A DNA stretch of 41,262 nt from an uncultured Myxococcaceae bacterium (GCA_945952225.1 CAMFHP010000072.1:1-41262); one strand, 5' to 3'. Positions 26,056-34,051 are shown, counted from the stretch's first letter. Notes: generated by a model not told the origin, from the letters alone. Numbers and translations are program-made.

Positions 26056-26105
26056 ATCGCCTGTTGTGCGGTTCGCCAGAAGCGCTCCGCCGCAACGGGA
26101 GGCGG

Positions 26106-26134
26106 TGTATATCCTGCGTCTCTGGGCTTGTCAC
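26106..26134 (-). promoter_or_regulatory. Promoter of the tRNA-His/Arg/Lys transcript
   Basis: Minus strand: GTGACA (26134-26129), 17-bp spacer, TATACA (26111-26106), 5/6 and 4/6 to the sigma-70 consensus with ideal spacing. The start is expected near 26099, about 45 bp before tRNA-His. Confidence 0.6.
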
Positions 26135-26160
26135 GTTTTCTTTCAGAAAAAAGTCGTGAC
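26130..26160. promoter_or_regulatory. Inverted repeat between divergent tRNA promoters
   Basis: GTCACG (26130-26135) and CGTGAC (26155-26160) flank an inner TTTTCT/AGAAAA (26136-26141 and 26145-26150), giving a bulged hairpin or a dyad. It overlaps the -35 of the tRNA-His promoter, so a regulator bound there could affect both directions; a bidirectional terminator is also possible. Confidence 0.35.
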
Positions 26161-26182
26161 TCTCCTCGGCCGCTTTCGCGTG

Positions 26183-26197
26183 GTCGTGATATACGAC
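26183..26197 (+). promoter_or_regulatory. Candidate extended -10 promoter of tRNA-Pro/Arg
   Basis: TGATATACG (26187-26195) matches an extended -10 element; no good -35 is seen. It sits inside the dyad GTCGT-GATAT-ACGAC (26183-26197). The start would be near 26202, 27 bp before tRNA-Pro. Confidence 0.35.
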
Positions 26198-26228
26198 GGC
26201 CTCTCAGTCAGCCTCTGCCGTGTCTCTT

Positions 26229-26302
26229 CGGGGAGTAGCACAGCCTGGTAGTGCACCAGCTTTGGGAGCTGGATGTCGCGGGTTCGAATCCCGCTTCCCC
26301 GA
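26229..26302 (+). tRNA. tRNA-Pro (anticodon TGG)
   Basis: 74-nt cloverleaf. Acceptor CGGGGAG / TTCCCCG, discriminator A; anticodon stem/loop CCAGC-TTTGGGA-GCTGG gives TGG; T-arm GCGGG-TTCGAAT-CCCGC. CCA is not encoded. First gene of the plus-strand tRNA pair, 26 bp upstream of a linker to tRNA-Arg. Confidence 0.95.
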
Positions 26303-26343
26303 CCCGATCCACACCACGCACCTCGCGTGCTTCGTCTGTGATC

Positions 26344-26417
26344 GCGCTCGTAGCTCAGTTGGACAGAGCGGTGGCCTTCTAAGCCATAGGTCGGGAGTTC
26401 GAGCCTCCCCGGGCGTG
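26344..26417 (+). tRNA. tRNA-Arg (anticodon TCT)
   Basis: 74-nt cloverleaf with acceptor GCGCTCG / CGGGCGT; the first pair is G-U and another T-G pair lies inside, so the acceptor stem is slightly weak. Discriminator G; anticodon loop CTTCTAA gives TCT (reads AGA/AGG). No CCA encoded. 41 bp after tRNA-Pro. Confidence 0.93.
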
Positions 26418-26611
26418 CCTTCTTCGCCTCGCGATCGCGGGGCTCCCCTCACGACGCGCAACGCAGCTCGCACGCCGGGCGACGCGTGCGCACGCGCCCT
26501 CGTCGTCGGTCGAGGACGCGGCGGGAGACTTCGCAGTGTGCGCGTGGAGGAGAGGCACCGCGGCGCGCCCGGTTCGAGCGCGCACGCGGCGTGGGGAGAG
26601 GTCTCAGCGAA

Positions 26612-29600
26612 TCACGGACGCGTCACGCGGAGCGTGTAGGCGCCTGCCGACGAGGCGCTGAACCCGTCGACGAAGAGGGCGTGGAGGCGCGTGGCGTTCG
26701 AGTACGACGCGCTGAGCTGCGACTGCAGCCCGCAGGTGCCGGTGCCGTTGTCGTTGCACACCGTGAAGGTCGAGCCGGTGTTGAGGTAGAGCACCGTGTC
26801 GAAGGCCGCCGAGCCGCAGGTCTCCGCGGTGAAGGTCGCCGACGTGCCCATGCCCGGACACGTCACCCACCAGTAGGCGTTCTCGGGTCCTGCGCCGCCG
26901 CAGGTTGCGCTGACGAGCGTGCCCGCGGTGGAGGCCGTCGTGACGCCCGTAAGCGTCGACGTGCCCGCCGCGAGGGGCGCCACCGCGCCGCTGCCCGCCG
27001 CGAGGTGTTCGAAGTGCAGCGCGGCCATGCCCGCCGACGTGCCGAAGCCCGAGAGCACGAGGTAGTAGTCGCCGGGGTTCAGGAGCGTGAAGACGCGCGA
27101 CGCGAGGTTGGTCATGCCGCAGGTGCCCGAGAGGTCGTCGTTGCACACGACGTCGCCCGTGGTGCGCGACGTGATCGGCGCGCCCGACGCGTCGGTGAGA
27201 AAGAGCACCGTGTCGAACATCGAGCCCGTGGTGTCGGCCGCGATGAACTCACGGCGCGTGAGCGTGAAGCGGTAGAACACATCGCGCCCGCCGTTGCCGC
27301 CCGAGCCGATGCAGGGCGTGTCGAGGTCGTGCGCCGCCGACGCGGTGTTCACCGTGAGGTCGACGGAGGGCGTCGAGAGGTTGATCGTCGCCGCGCCCGC
27401 GCGCGTGTCGTTCGAGGGCGCCGAGGTGAGGCACACGCCCGCGGAGCAGGTCTGGCCCGCGGCGCACACGCGGCCGCACACGCCGCAGTTGTTGGGGTTC
27501 GTCGCGAGGTTGAGGCATCCACCCGCGCAGAAGGTCGTGCCCGCCGGACACGACGACACGCACGCGCCCGCCGCGCAGGCCTGGCCCGCCGCGCAACGGC
27601 GACCGCACGCGCCGCAGTTGAGCGTGTTGGTGAGCGTGTTGGTCTCGCAACCGTTGGCCGCCATGCCGTCGCAGTTGCCCCAGCCCGTCGCGCAGGTGCC
27701 GAGCGCGCAGGTGCCGCCCGCACACGTGGCCGCCGCGTTCGCGAAGGAGCACACGCGACCGCACGCGCCGCAGTTGTTGGCCATCGCGCGCACGTCGACC
27801 TCGCAGCCGTTGGCGGGGTTGCCGTCGCAGTCGGCGAAGCCCGTGTTGCATGCGCCGATCACGCACGCGCCATTGCGGCACGCCGCCGCCGCGTTCGCGA
27901 AGGAGCACGCCGTTCCGCACGCGCCGCAGCTCGTGGCGGTGTTCGTGAGGTTGGTCTCGCAGCCATTGGCCGCCATGCCGTCGCAGTTGCCGAAGCCCCG
28001 CGCGCAGGTGAGCGTGCACGCCCCCGCGGTGCAGGCGTTGGTCGCGTTCGCCGCCGTGGCGCAGCGCGTTCCGCAGGCGCCGCAGTTGTTGTTGTCGGTC
28101 TGCGCATCGACGCAGGCCGAGCCGCAGATGATGAGGGGCGTCGTGCAGAGGTCACGGCACGCGCCCGCGAAGCACACCGCGCTCGCCGAGCAGCGCACCC
28201 CGCAGCCGCCGCAGTTCGCGCGGTCGTTGGTGATGTTCACCTCGCAGCCGTTCGCGTCCATGCCGTCGCAGTTCGCGAAGCCCGCGTTGCAGGTGCCCAC
28301 GCCGCACGCGCCCATGGTGCAGGCGCCCACGGCGTTGTCGGGAGCGCACGCGCGCCCGCACGCGCCGCAGTGCGTGGCCGAGGTGTTGAGGTTCGCCTCG
28401 CACCCGTTGGTCGCGTTCGAGTCGCAGTTGCCGAAGCCCGCGTTGCACGCGAACCCGCACGCGCCCGCGGCGCACGTGGGCGAGCCGTTGGCCACCGCGG
28501 GGCACGCGTTGCCGCAGCGTCCGCAGTTGGCCGCCGACGAGCCCGTGCTCACCTCGCAGCCGTTCGAGGCCATGCCGTCGCAGTTCGCGAAGCCCGCGGT
28601 GCACGTCACGCTGCACGCGCCGGCCGCGCAGGCGGGCGTCGCGTTCGCGGCGGCGGGGCACACGTTGCCGCAGCGTCCGCACGCGTCGGCGGTGATCGCG
28701 GTGTTGGTCTCGCAGCCGTTCGAGGCCATGCCGTCGCAGTCGGCGAAGCCCGGCGCGCACGCGCCCACACCACACGCACCCATCACGCACGCGCCCGTGC
28801 CGTTCGACACGGTGCAGGCCGTGCCGCAGGCGCCGCAGTTGCGCGCGTCGCTCTGGAGGTTGACCACCGCGCCGTTGCAGCAGGTCGAGCCCGTGGGCGC
28901 GACGGTGCCGCAGGCGCCGCAGTTCATCGTGTCGGTCTGCGTGTTCACACACGCGGTGCCGCAGCAGGTCGAGCCCGCGCCGCATCCGCGACCGGGGCCG
29001 CAGCCGGGCACGCAGGCGTTGGAGCGACACACGGTGCCGATCGCGCAGTCACCGTCCGCCACGCAGCCCACACACATGTGCGAGGCCGTGTCGCAGCGCA
29101 TGCTGCCGGTGCAGTCCATCTCGCTGCGACAGCCGGGAACGCAGCGGTTCGACGCGCAGTAGTTGCCCACGGGGCACACGTCTTCGGCGGTCGTGCAGGG
29201 CACGCAGCGCCGCGCGACGGTGTCGCACACGGGACCGCCCATCGAGCGCGCGCAATCGGCGGAGGTCGCGCACTCGCCCACCATCACGTCGGCAGGCGCG
29301 TCGGGCGCGACGTCTTCGACCACCACGTCGGGGGCCGCGTCGTCGCCGGCATCGGTGGGCGCGGTGTCGGGCGCTCCGTCCGTCGCGCTGTCGGAGGCCG
29401 TGTCGTCCGCGGCGTCGAGGGCGCCGTCGGGCGGCGCAACGTCGGGCTGCGACGCGTCGGGAGAGGACGTGTCCGTCGGGGTCACCACGTCAGGGGTTCC
29501 GCGATCGATCGGGAGATCGGTCAGAACGTCACGGGCGCCAACCACGGGGTCGTCGGAACATCCGACCGCCACGGCCTGGAGCGCCCCCGCGAGGCAGAGC

Positions 29601-29626
29601 ACGCGGGCCAGGGAAGTACGTTTCAT
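26612..29626 (-). CDS. Large Cys-rich repeat lipoprotein
   Basis: 1004 residues. A signal peptide ends in AVGC (near C23), then a Thr/Asp/Pro/Ala-rich stretch to about 130. A long disulfide-rich region (about 130-750) follows: first EGF-like units (CATSADCARSMGG..C), then at least seven tandem ~38-residue units of the form GFANCDGMASNGCE...CGACG..C, each with six Cys. Two beta-rich PPC-like domains close the protein (DVFYRFTLTRREFIAADT... and AYWWVTCPGMGTSATFTAET), each with CNDD/N and CG motifs. It is surely exported and probably surface-attached. Such proteins are abundant in Myxococcota and are sometimes wrongly called tryptophan synthase; no such enzyme motif is present. It is divergent from the epimerase gene. 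Confidence 0.9.
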   Translation of the reverse strand: MKRTSLARVLCLAGALQAVAVGCSDDPVVGARDVLTDLPIDRGTPDVVTPTDTSSPDASQPDVAPPDGALDAADDTASDSATDGAPDTAPTDAGDDAAPDVVVEDVAPDAPADVMVGECATSADCARSMGGPVCDTVARRCVPCTTAEDVCPVGNYCASNRCVPGCRSEMDCTGSMRCDTASHMCVGCVADGDCAIGTVCRSNACVPGCGPGRGCGAGSTCCGTACVNTQTDTMNCGACGTVAPTGSTCCNGAVVNLQSDARNCGACGTACTVSNGTGACVMGACGVGACAPGFADCDGMASNGCETNTAITADACGRCGNVCPAAANATPACAAGACSVTCTAGFANCDGMASNGCEVSTGSSAANCGRCGNACPAVANGSPTCAAGACGFACNAGFGNCDSNATNGCEANLNTSATHCGACGRACAPDNAVGACTMGACGVGTCNAGFANCDGMDANGCEVNITNDRANCGGCGVRCSASAVCFAGACRDLCTTPLIICGSACVDAQTDNNNCGACGTRCATAANATNACTAGACTLTCARGFGNCDGMAANGCETNLTNTATSCGACGTACSFANAAAACRNGACVIGACNTGFADCDGNPANGCEVDVRAMANNCGACGRVCSFANAAATCAGGTCALGTCATGWGNCDGMAANGCETNTLTNTLNCGACGRRCAAGQACAAGACVSSCPAGTTFCAGGCLNLATNPNNCGVCGRVCAAGQTCSAGVCLTSAPSNDTRAGAATINLSTPSVDLTVNTASAAHDLDTPCIGSGGNGGRDVFYRFTLTRREFIAADTTGSMFDTVLFLTDASGAPITSRTTGDVVCNDDLSGTCGMTNLASRVFTLLNPGDYYLVLSGFGTSAGMAALHFEHLAAGSGAVAPLAAGTSTLTGVTTASTAGTLVSATCGGAGPENAYWWVTCPGMGTSATFTAETCGSAAFDTVLYLNTGSTFTVCNDNGTGTCGLQSQLSASYSNATRLHALFVDGFSASSAGAYTLRVTRP
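27640..28780 (-). repeat. Tandem imperfect repeats inside the Cys-rich gene
   Basis: Seven or more copies of an about 115-bp unit encode the GFxNCDG...NGCE...CGxCG modules. On the plus strand the recurring blocks are CCGTCGCAGT, CACGCGCCGCAG and TTGGTCTCGCA with variation, and copies are diverged, so this is a protein repeat and not a recent DNA expansion. Confidence 0.8.
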
Positions 29627-29789
29627 CACGGGTGCGAAGATCCCTTCTGGCCGCCACCACCACCGGCGACGGACCCACAAATCGGGGCGCGCACGCTATC
29701 ACCGTTCTGCACAGCGCGGCGTGCGTTCCACACACGTTCCTGCGCAGCGTCGGGCGTCGCGGGTGCCGCATGGGCGGAGGGCAACGCGG

Positions 29790-29819
29790 GTGACACGGCC
29801 GGTCGCGCGGGCGTAGTCT
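29790..29819 (+). promoter_or_regulatory. Candidate promoter of the epimerase-FHIPEP unit
   Basis: GTGACA (29790-29795), 18-bp spacer and TAGTCT (29814-29819). The start near 29826 is only 8 bp before ATG 29834, which would make the mRNA almost leaderless. Confidence 0.4.
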
Positions 29820-29833
29820 CCGCCTCCCTCGCA

Positions 29834-30787
29834 ATGAAGATCCTGCTCACGGGGGCCGCGGGCTTCATCGGAAGCCACACCGCCGCCTCGCTCCTCTCCC
29901 GCGGCGACGAGGTCGTCGGCCTCGACAACTTCAACGCGTTCTACGACCCCGCGATCAAGCGCCGCAACGCCGCCTCGCTCGCCTCGCAGCGCGGGTTTTC
30001 GATGGTCGAAGGCGACCTCTGCGACGAGGCCCTCCTCGCCGAGACCTTTCGCGCGCAGCGCTTCGACGCGGTGGTGCACCTCGCGGCGTGGGCGGGCGTG
30101 CGGCCGTCGATCCAGAACCCCGGGATCTACATCGACACGAACGTGCGCGGCACGACCAACGTGTTCGAACAGTGCCGCCGTCACGGCGTGGGCCGCGTGG
30201 TCTTCGCGTCGTCGTCGTCGGTCTACGGCGGACGCGACACCGTGCCCTTTCGCGAGACTGATCCCGTCGACCGCCCGATCTCTCCCTACGCAGCCACGAA
30301 GAAGGCCTGCGAGGTGCTCGCGTACACGTACCACCACCTCCACGGCATCCACGTCGCGGGGCTCCGGTATTTCACCGTGTACGGCCCGCGGCAGCGCCCC
30401 GAGATGGCGATCCACAAGTTCGCGACGATGCTCGCGCGCGGCGAGGCCATTCCCGTCTACGGCGACGGGTCGAGCGCCCGCGACTACACGTACATCGACG
30501 ACATCGTGCAGGGCACCGTGGCGGCCCTCGACCACTGCGAGGGCTACGAGCTCTACAACCTCGGCGAGTCTCGCACCACGCGCCTCGATGACCTCGTGCG
30601 CAAGCTCGCCGACGCCCTGGGCTACGAGCTCCGCGTGAGGCGCGAGCCCGAGCAGCCCGGCGACGTGCCCATCACCTACGCCGACATCTCCCTCGCCCGC
30701 GCGAAGCTCGGGTACGCGCCGCACACGCTCATCGACGAGGGCCTCGAACGCTTCGCCGCGTGGTTCCACCGCGAGGGCGTGAAGTAG
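29834..30787 (+). CDS. NAD-dependent sugar-nucleotide epimerase (UDP-glucuronate 4-epimerase type)
   Basis: 317-residue extended SDR enzyme. The NAD-binding motif GAAGFIGSHTAASLLSRGDEVVGLDN is at 7-32, the catalytic Ser/Thr cluster FASSSSVYGG near 130-139, and YxxxK as SPYAATKKACE near 154-164. Also seen are LRYFTVYGPRQRPEMAIHKFA and YGDGSSARDYTYIDDIVQG, which resemble UDP-glucuronate 4-epimerases. It probably makes a UDP-hexuronate for polysaccharide or lipopolysaccharide. It is slightly shorter than the usual 330-340. ATG 29834 is the clear start. The FHIPEP gene follows 15 bp later; an N-acetyltransferase of the same sugar area is at 35444. Confidence 0.93.
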   Translation: MKILLTGAAGFIGSHTAASLLSRGDEVVGLDNFNAFYDPAIKRRNAASLASQRGFSMVEGDLCDEALLAETFRAQRFDAVVHLAAWAGVRPSIQNPGIYIDTNVRGTTNVFEQCRRHGVGRVVFASSSSVYGGRDTVPFRETDPVDRPISPYAATKKACEVLAYTYHHLHGIHVAGLRYFTVYGPRQRPEMAIHKFATMLARGEAIPVYGDGSSARDYTYIDDIVQGTVAALDHCEGYELYNLGESRTTRLDDLVRKLADALGYELRVRREPEQPGDVPITYADISLARAKLGYAPHTLIDEGLERFAAWFHREGVK

Positions 30788-30802
30788 TCCGCACGCGCCG
30801 CG

Positions 30803-32347
30803 ATGGGAGCTTCCGCCCGCGACCGACTGCTCGCCCTCGCGATCGCCTCGCTCGCCGTCTCCGCGCTCACGCTCCCGCTCCCCGCCCTCGCGCTCGACGC
30901 GTTGCACCTCGCGCATCTCGCGCTCACGGGGCTCTGCCTCGCGCGGGTGTTCGCCGCGCGCCGCGCCCGTGACGTCGCGTGGCTCCCGCCCGCACTCGCC
31001 GCGATGACCGCGCTCCGCCTCGCCGTCGACATCGCCTCGTCGCGCGCGCTCCTCGCCGCGCGCCCCCTCGCGTGGACGGCCCGCGGCCTCGGCACCCTCG
31101 CCACGGGTGACAGTCCCGCGGCGGCGCTCGCGGCCCTCGCGCTCCTCGCGACGGCACAGCTCGTCGTGCTCGCACGCGGCGCCGAGCGGGCCGCGGAGGT
31201 CTCCGCACGCTTCGCCCTCGATGCGCTCCCCGGCGCGCAGCTCGCCCTCGACGCCGACGTTCGCTCGGGCGCGCTCGACCCCATCGCCGCCCGCGACGGA
31301 CGCGCCTCGCTCCTCGCCGACGCGCGGCTCACCGGCGCCCTCGACGGCGCGCTTCGCTTCGTACGCGGAGACGCCACGCTGGGCCTCGCCGTGCTCGCGG
31401 TGAACCTCGTCGGCGGCGCGGTGGCCCTCTCGCTCGCGCAGCACCTCGACGCGCGATCGGCACTCGCAACGGCTGCATCGCTCGCGGTCGGTCAGGGGCT
31501 CCTCACGCGCGTGCCGGGCCTCGCGCTCGCCCTCGCCGCGGTCTCGGTGGTGACCCGCGCATCGTGGGACGACGACCGCACACACACCGCGCCCGTGGAG
31601 GTTCGCGGCCCGCGCGAATCCCTCGACGCGGCGCTTGTGATGGCGCGCGCCACGCTCGCGTCGCTCGGCCTCGACGTCATGGTGCAGGGCGCGGTCGACG
31701 ACGCACCTTCTTTGCGCGTGCACGGCGTGTCGGTGCCCCTCGCGTCGCTCGACGAGGTGGGCGCGGTGCTGCGCGCGAACGCGTGGCGCGCTGTCGGTCT
31801 CGATGAGGCGCGGGCCATGCTCGACGCACTTGCCGTCGATGCGCCCACGACCGTGCGACTCGCGGGAGCGTGCGCGCCTGCAGTGTTGCGCGACGTGCTG
31901 CGCGGACTCGTGCGCGAGGGGGTTCCGGTGACGGCGCGGCGCGCGGTGTTCGAGGCGATCGCGACGCACGCGGGGTCCCACGCCGAGGCGCCCGCGCTGC
32001 TCGAAGCGGTGCGTCGTGCGATGCAGTCGGAGATCACGCGGGTGTTCGTGCGCGAGGGCTCGCTCGACGCGGTGCTGCTCCACCCGGTGATGACCGACGC
32101 GCTCCGCGATCACCTCGCGCGGAGGCCCTGGGCACGGCCCGCTGCAGACCTCGCGCGCGACCTCGTCGAGGCTGCGAGGCGGGCGGTGGAGGGAACGACG
32201 CGCGCGGTGATCGTGTGCGATGGCGACGTGCGGTGGTACGTGCGCGCGGCCCTCGAAGACGCGCTCGCCGACGTGGTGGTGCTCGCGCACGAGGAGCTCG
32301 TGCCGACCGTGCGGTTGAAGCGCCTCGCGACGCTCTCGCCGGAGTGA
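30803..32347 (+). CDS. Stand-alone FHIPEP (FlhA/SctV) family protein
   Basis: 514 residues, about a quarter shorter than typical FlhA/SctV (~690). Diagnostic pieces are clear: N-terminal PLPALALDALHLAHLALTG and LPPALAAMTALRLAVDIASSRALL near 24-84, the FHIPEP signature RFALDALPGAQLALDADVRSG at 136-156 followed by ARDGRASLLADARLTGALDGALRFVRGD (163-190), then NLVGGAVALSL and VGQGLLTRVPGLALALAAVSVVTR (229-252). The C-terminal cytoplasmic part keeps LRDVLRGLVREGVPVTARRAVFEAIATHA. Several transmembrane helices remain, but the middle is trimmed. FlhA/SctV is the export-gate of flagellar and injectisome type III secretion. No other fli, flh or sct gene is in the window. It directly follows the epimerase (15 bp), so it may be in the same transcript. 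Confidence 0.85.
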   Translation: MGASARDRLLALAIASLAVSALTLPLPALALDALHLAHLALTGLCLARVFAARRARDVAWLPPALAAMTALRLAVDIASSRALLAARPLAWTARGLGTLATGDSPAAALAALALLATAQLVVLARGAERAAEVSARFALDALPGAQLALDADVRSGALDPIAARDGRASLLADARLTGALDGALRFVRGDATLGLAVLAVNLVGGAVALSLAQHLDARSALATAASLAVGQGLLTRVPGLALALAAVSVVTRASWDDDRTHTAPVEVRGPRESLDAALVMARATLASLGLDVMVQGAVDDAPSLRVHGVSVPLASLDEVGAVLRANAWRAVGLDEARAMLDALAVDAPTTVRLAGACAPAVLRDVLRGLVREGVPVTARRAVFEAIATHAGSHAEAPALLEAVRRAMQSEITRVFVREGSLDAVLLHPVMTDALRDHLARRPWARPAADLARDLVEAARRAVEGTTRAVIVCDGDVRWYVRAALEDALADVVVLAHEELVPTVRLKRLATLSPE

Positions 32348-32381
32348 CACGGAACGTCACGCGGGCATTGACGTTCGCGTG
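32348..32381. promoter_or_regulatory. Inverted repeat upstream of the PARP gene
   Basis: GAACGTCA (32352-32359), 9-base loop, TGACGTTC (32369-32376). With CACG/CGTG outside it (32348-32351 and 32378-32381) and one bulged G, the stem is 12 bp. It begins right after the FHIPEP stop, so it may be that gene's terminator or an operator for the PARP gene 55 bp downstream. Confidence 0.45.
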
Positions 32382-32435
32382 TGGGGTGTGGCTCCCTTTG
32401 CGCCCTCAACGGACGGGAGGCCAAGGCGAAACCCT

Positions 32436-33920
32436 ATGAGCATCGAAGTCGATTCCAACTGCCCGGGCGCATCGCAGTACAAGGTCCACGACGACTACAA
32501 CGCGATGCTCAACCAGACGAACATCGGCGCGAACAACAACAAGTTCTATGTGATCCAGGTGCTCGAGAAGGGCGGCAAGTACTACGCCTGGAACCGCTGG
32601 GGACGCGTCGGTGAGACCGGGCAGAGCGCGCTCAAGGGCCCCTTCGCGACGCCCGACGGCGCGGTGAAGGAGTTCTCCGCGAAGTTCAAGGACAAGACCG
32701 GCAACGGCTGGGACGACCGCAAGAACTTCAAGGCCAAGGCGGGCAAGTACACGCTCATCGAGATCGACACCGAGGCCGACTCGACGAAGAAGGCCGAGAC
32801 CGAGAAGAAGCTCTCGGACCTCGCCGCCGCGAAGCCCGCCGCCGCCGCGCCGCCGAAGCCCGTGTACGCCCCCTCGGCGCTCGCGCCCGAGCTTCAGAAC
32901 TTCGTGAAGCTCATCTTCGACAAGAACATGTTCCAGAGCGCCATGGCCTCGTACGAGATCGACGTGCGGAAGATGCCGCTCGGTCAGCTCTCGAAGGCTC
33001 AGGTGGCCAAGGGCTTCGACGCCCTCGACGCGATCGAGAAGGCGATGAACGCCAACGATGGCGCGGGGCTCATGCAGTCGACGTCGCTGTTCTACACGGT
33101 GATTCCGCACGACTTCGGGCGCCGCAAGCCGCCGGTGATCAACTCGCCGGAGACGCTCCAGAAGAAGCGCGACATGCTCAACGTGCTCGCCGACATCGAG
33201 GTCGCCCTCGGCCTTGAAAAGAAGGCCGAAGAGAAGCCCGCGAGCGAGCTGCTGCCGAACCCCATCGACGCCAACTACACCACGCTCAAGTGCGGGCTCG
33301 ACTACGTCGACCCGAAGAGCGAGGAGTTCGCGTTCATCACGAAGTACCTCGACGCCACCAAGGACAAGAACCACTACTACAAGCCGCAGATCGTCGATGT
33401 GTTCCGCATCGACCGTCAGGGCGAGGGCGCGCGCTTCTCGGCGCACGACAACATCGCCGAGCGCAAGCTCATGTGGCACGGCACCAACGTCGCCGTCGTG
33501 GCCGCCATTCTCGGCACGGGTCTTCGCATCATGCCCCACTCGGGCGGACGCGTCGGACGCGGCATCTACTTCGCGTCGGAGAACGGCAAGTCGATCCAGT
33601 ACATCGGCCCGTCGGGCGACACCGCGGTGATGTTCCTGGCCGAAGTCGCCCTCGGCAAGGAGCACTCGATCTGGCAGGACGACTCGTCGCTCCGCCATCC
33701 CCCGAAGGGCTTCGACTCGATCGTCGCGCGCGGCCACACCGAGCCCGACCCCGAGGCCAACATCACCTGGACCTTCGACGGCAAGCCCGTGGTCGTTCCG
33801 CAGGGCGCGCCCATCAAGCAGAAGCAGTGGGCGAAGAGCTCGTTCACGCACAGCGAGTACCTCGTGTACTCCGAGAGCCAGGTTCGCCTGCGCTACGCGC
33901 TGCGCCTCAAGATCCGCTGA
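32436..33920 (+). CDS. Poly(ADP-ribose) polymerase, WGR-helical-ART type
   Basis: 494 residues with the architecture of eukaryotic PARP2/3. Residues 1-115 hold the WGR domain (WNRWGRVGETGQ at 52-63). An Ala/Pro/Lys linker (115-148) leads to a helical regulatory domain (148-265, ELQNFVKLIFDKNMFQSAMASYEIDVRKMPLGQLSKAQV). The ART catalytic domain spans 280-494 with the H-Y-E triad: H348 (MWHGT), Y378 (GRGIYFA) and Y389, and E474 (SEYLVYSESQV). All key residues are present, so it should use NAD+ to modify proteins or DNA breaks. The gene is Lys/Asn-rich and looks less GC-biased than neighbours, compatible with acquisition. No PARG or macrodomain gene is adjacent. ATG 32436 is preceded by GGGAGG (32415-32420). 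Confidence 0.95.
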   Translation: MSIEVDSNCPGASQYKVHDDYNAMLNQTNIGANNNKFYVIQVLEKGGKYYAWNRWGRVGETGQSALKGPFATPDGAVKEFSAKFKDKTGNGWDDRKNFKAKAGKYTLIEIDTEADSTKKAETEKKLSDLAAAKPAAAAPPKPVYAPSALAPELQNFVKLIFDKNMFQSAMASYEIDVRKMPLGQLSKAQVAKGFDALDAIEKAMNANDGAGLMQSTSLFYTVIPHDFGRRKPPVINSPETLQKKRDMLNVLADIEVALGLEKKAEEKPASELLPNPIDANYTTLKCGLDYVDPKSEEFAFITKYLDATKDKNHYYKPQIVDVFRIDRQGEGARFSAHDNIAERKLMWHGTNVAVVAAILGTGLRIMPHSGGRVGRGIYFASENGKSIQYIGPSGDTAVMFLAEVALGKEHSIWQDDSSLRHPPKGFDSIVARGHTEPDPEANITWTFDGKPVVVPQGAPIKQKQWAKSSFTHSEYLVYSESQVRLRYALRLKIR

Positions 33921-34051
33921 CCGCCGCGCCGCGCGGAGCCCCCCTTCCCCGCGTTCGAAACTCCCATCGCCCACGGCCCCCGACACCACGCACCGTCGCT
34001 CCATGTGCGGCGTCGGCGGCGCGCGGTGTTGGTGTATCGTCGCGCTCGCGG

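Noticed and set aside
25716-26417. tRNA genes as a phage or island integration site
   Set aside because: No integrase, no direct repeat of a tRNA 3' end, and the flanking genes are typical of the surrounding chromosome.
26407-26445. Terminator after tRNA-Arg (CGCGATCGCG palindrome)
   Set aside because: The palindrome has no loop and no T-run; it is too weak to claim.
27640-28780. Regular repeats that could suggest a CRISPR array
   Set aside because: The repeats are in frame, diverged, about 115 bp and encode Cys-rich modules of one protein; there are no identical short repeats or cas genes.
26612-29626. Tryptophan synthase label sometimes used for such Cys-rich proteins
   Set aside because: No TIM-barrel or catalytic motif of that enzyme is present; the sequence is a signal peptide followed by disulfide-rich repeats.
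26486-29833. Long plus-strand frame in phase with the epimerase, extending it upstream
   Set aside because: This part is a shadow of the Cys-rich lipoprotein, dominated by Arg/Ala/His/Val; the epimerase homology begins exactly at ATG 29834.
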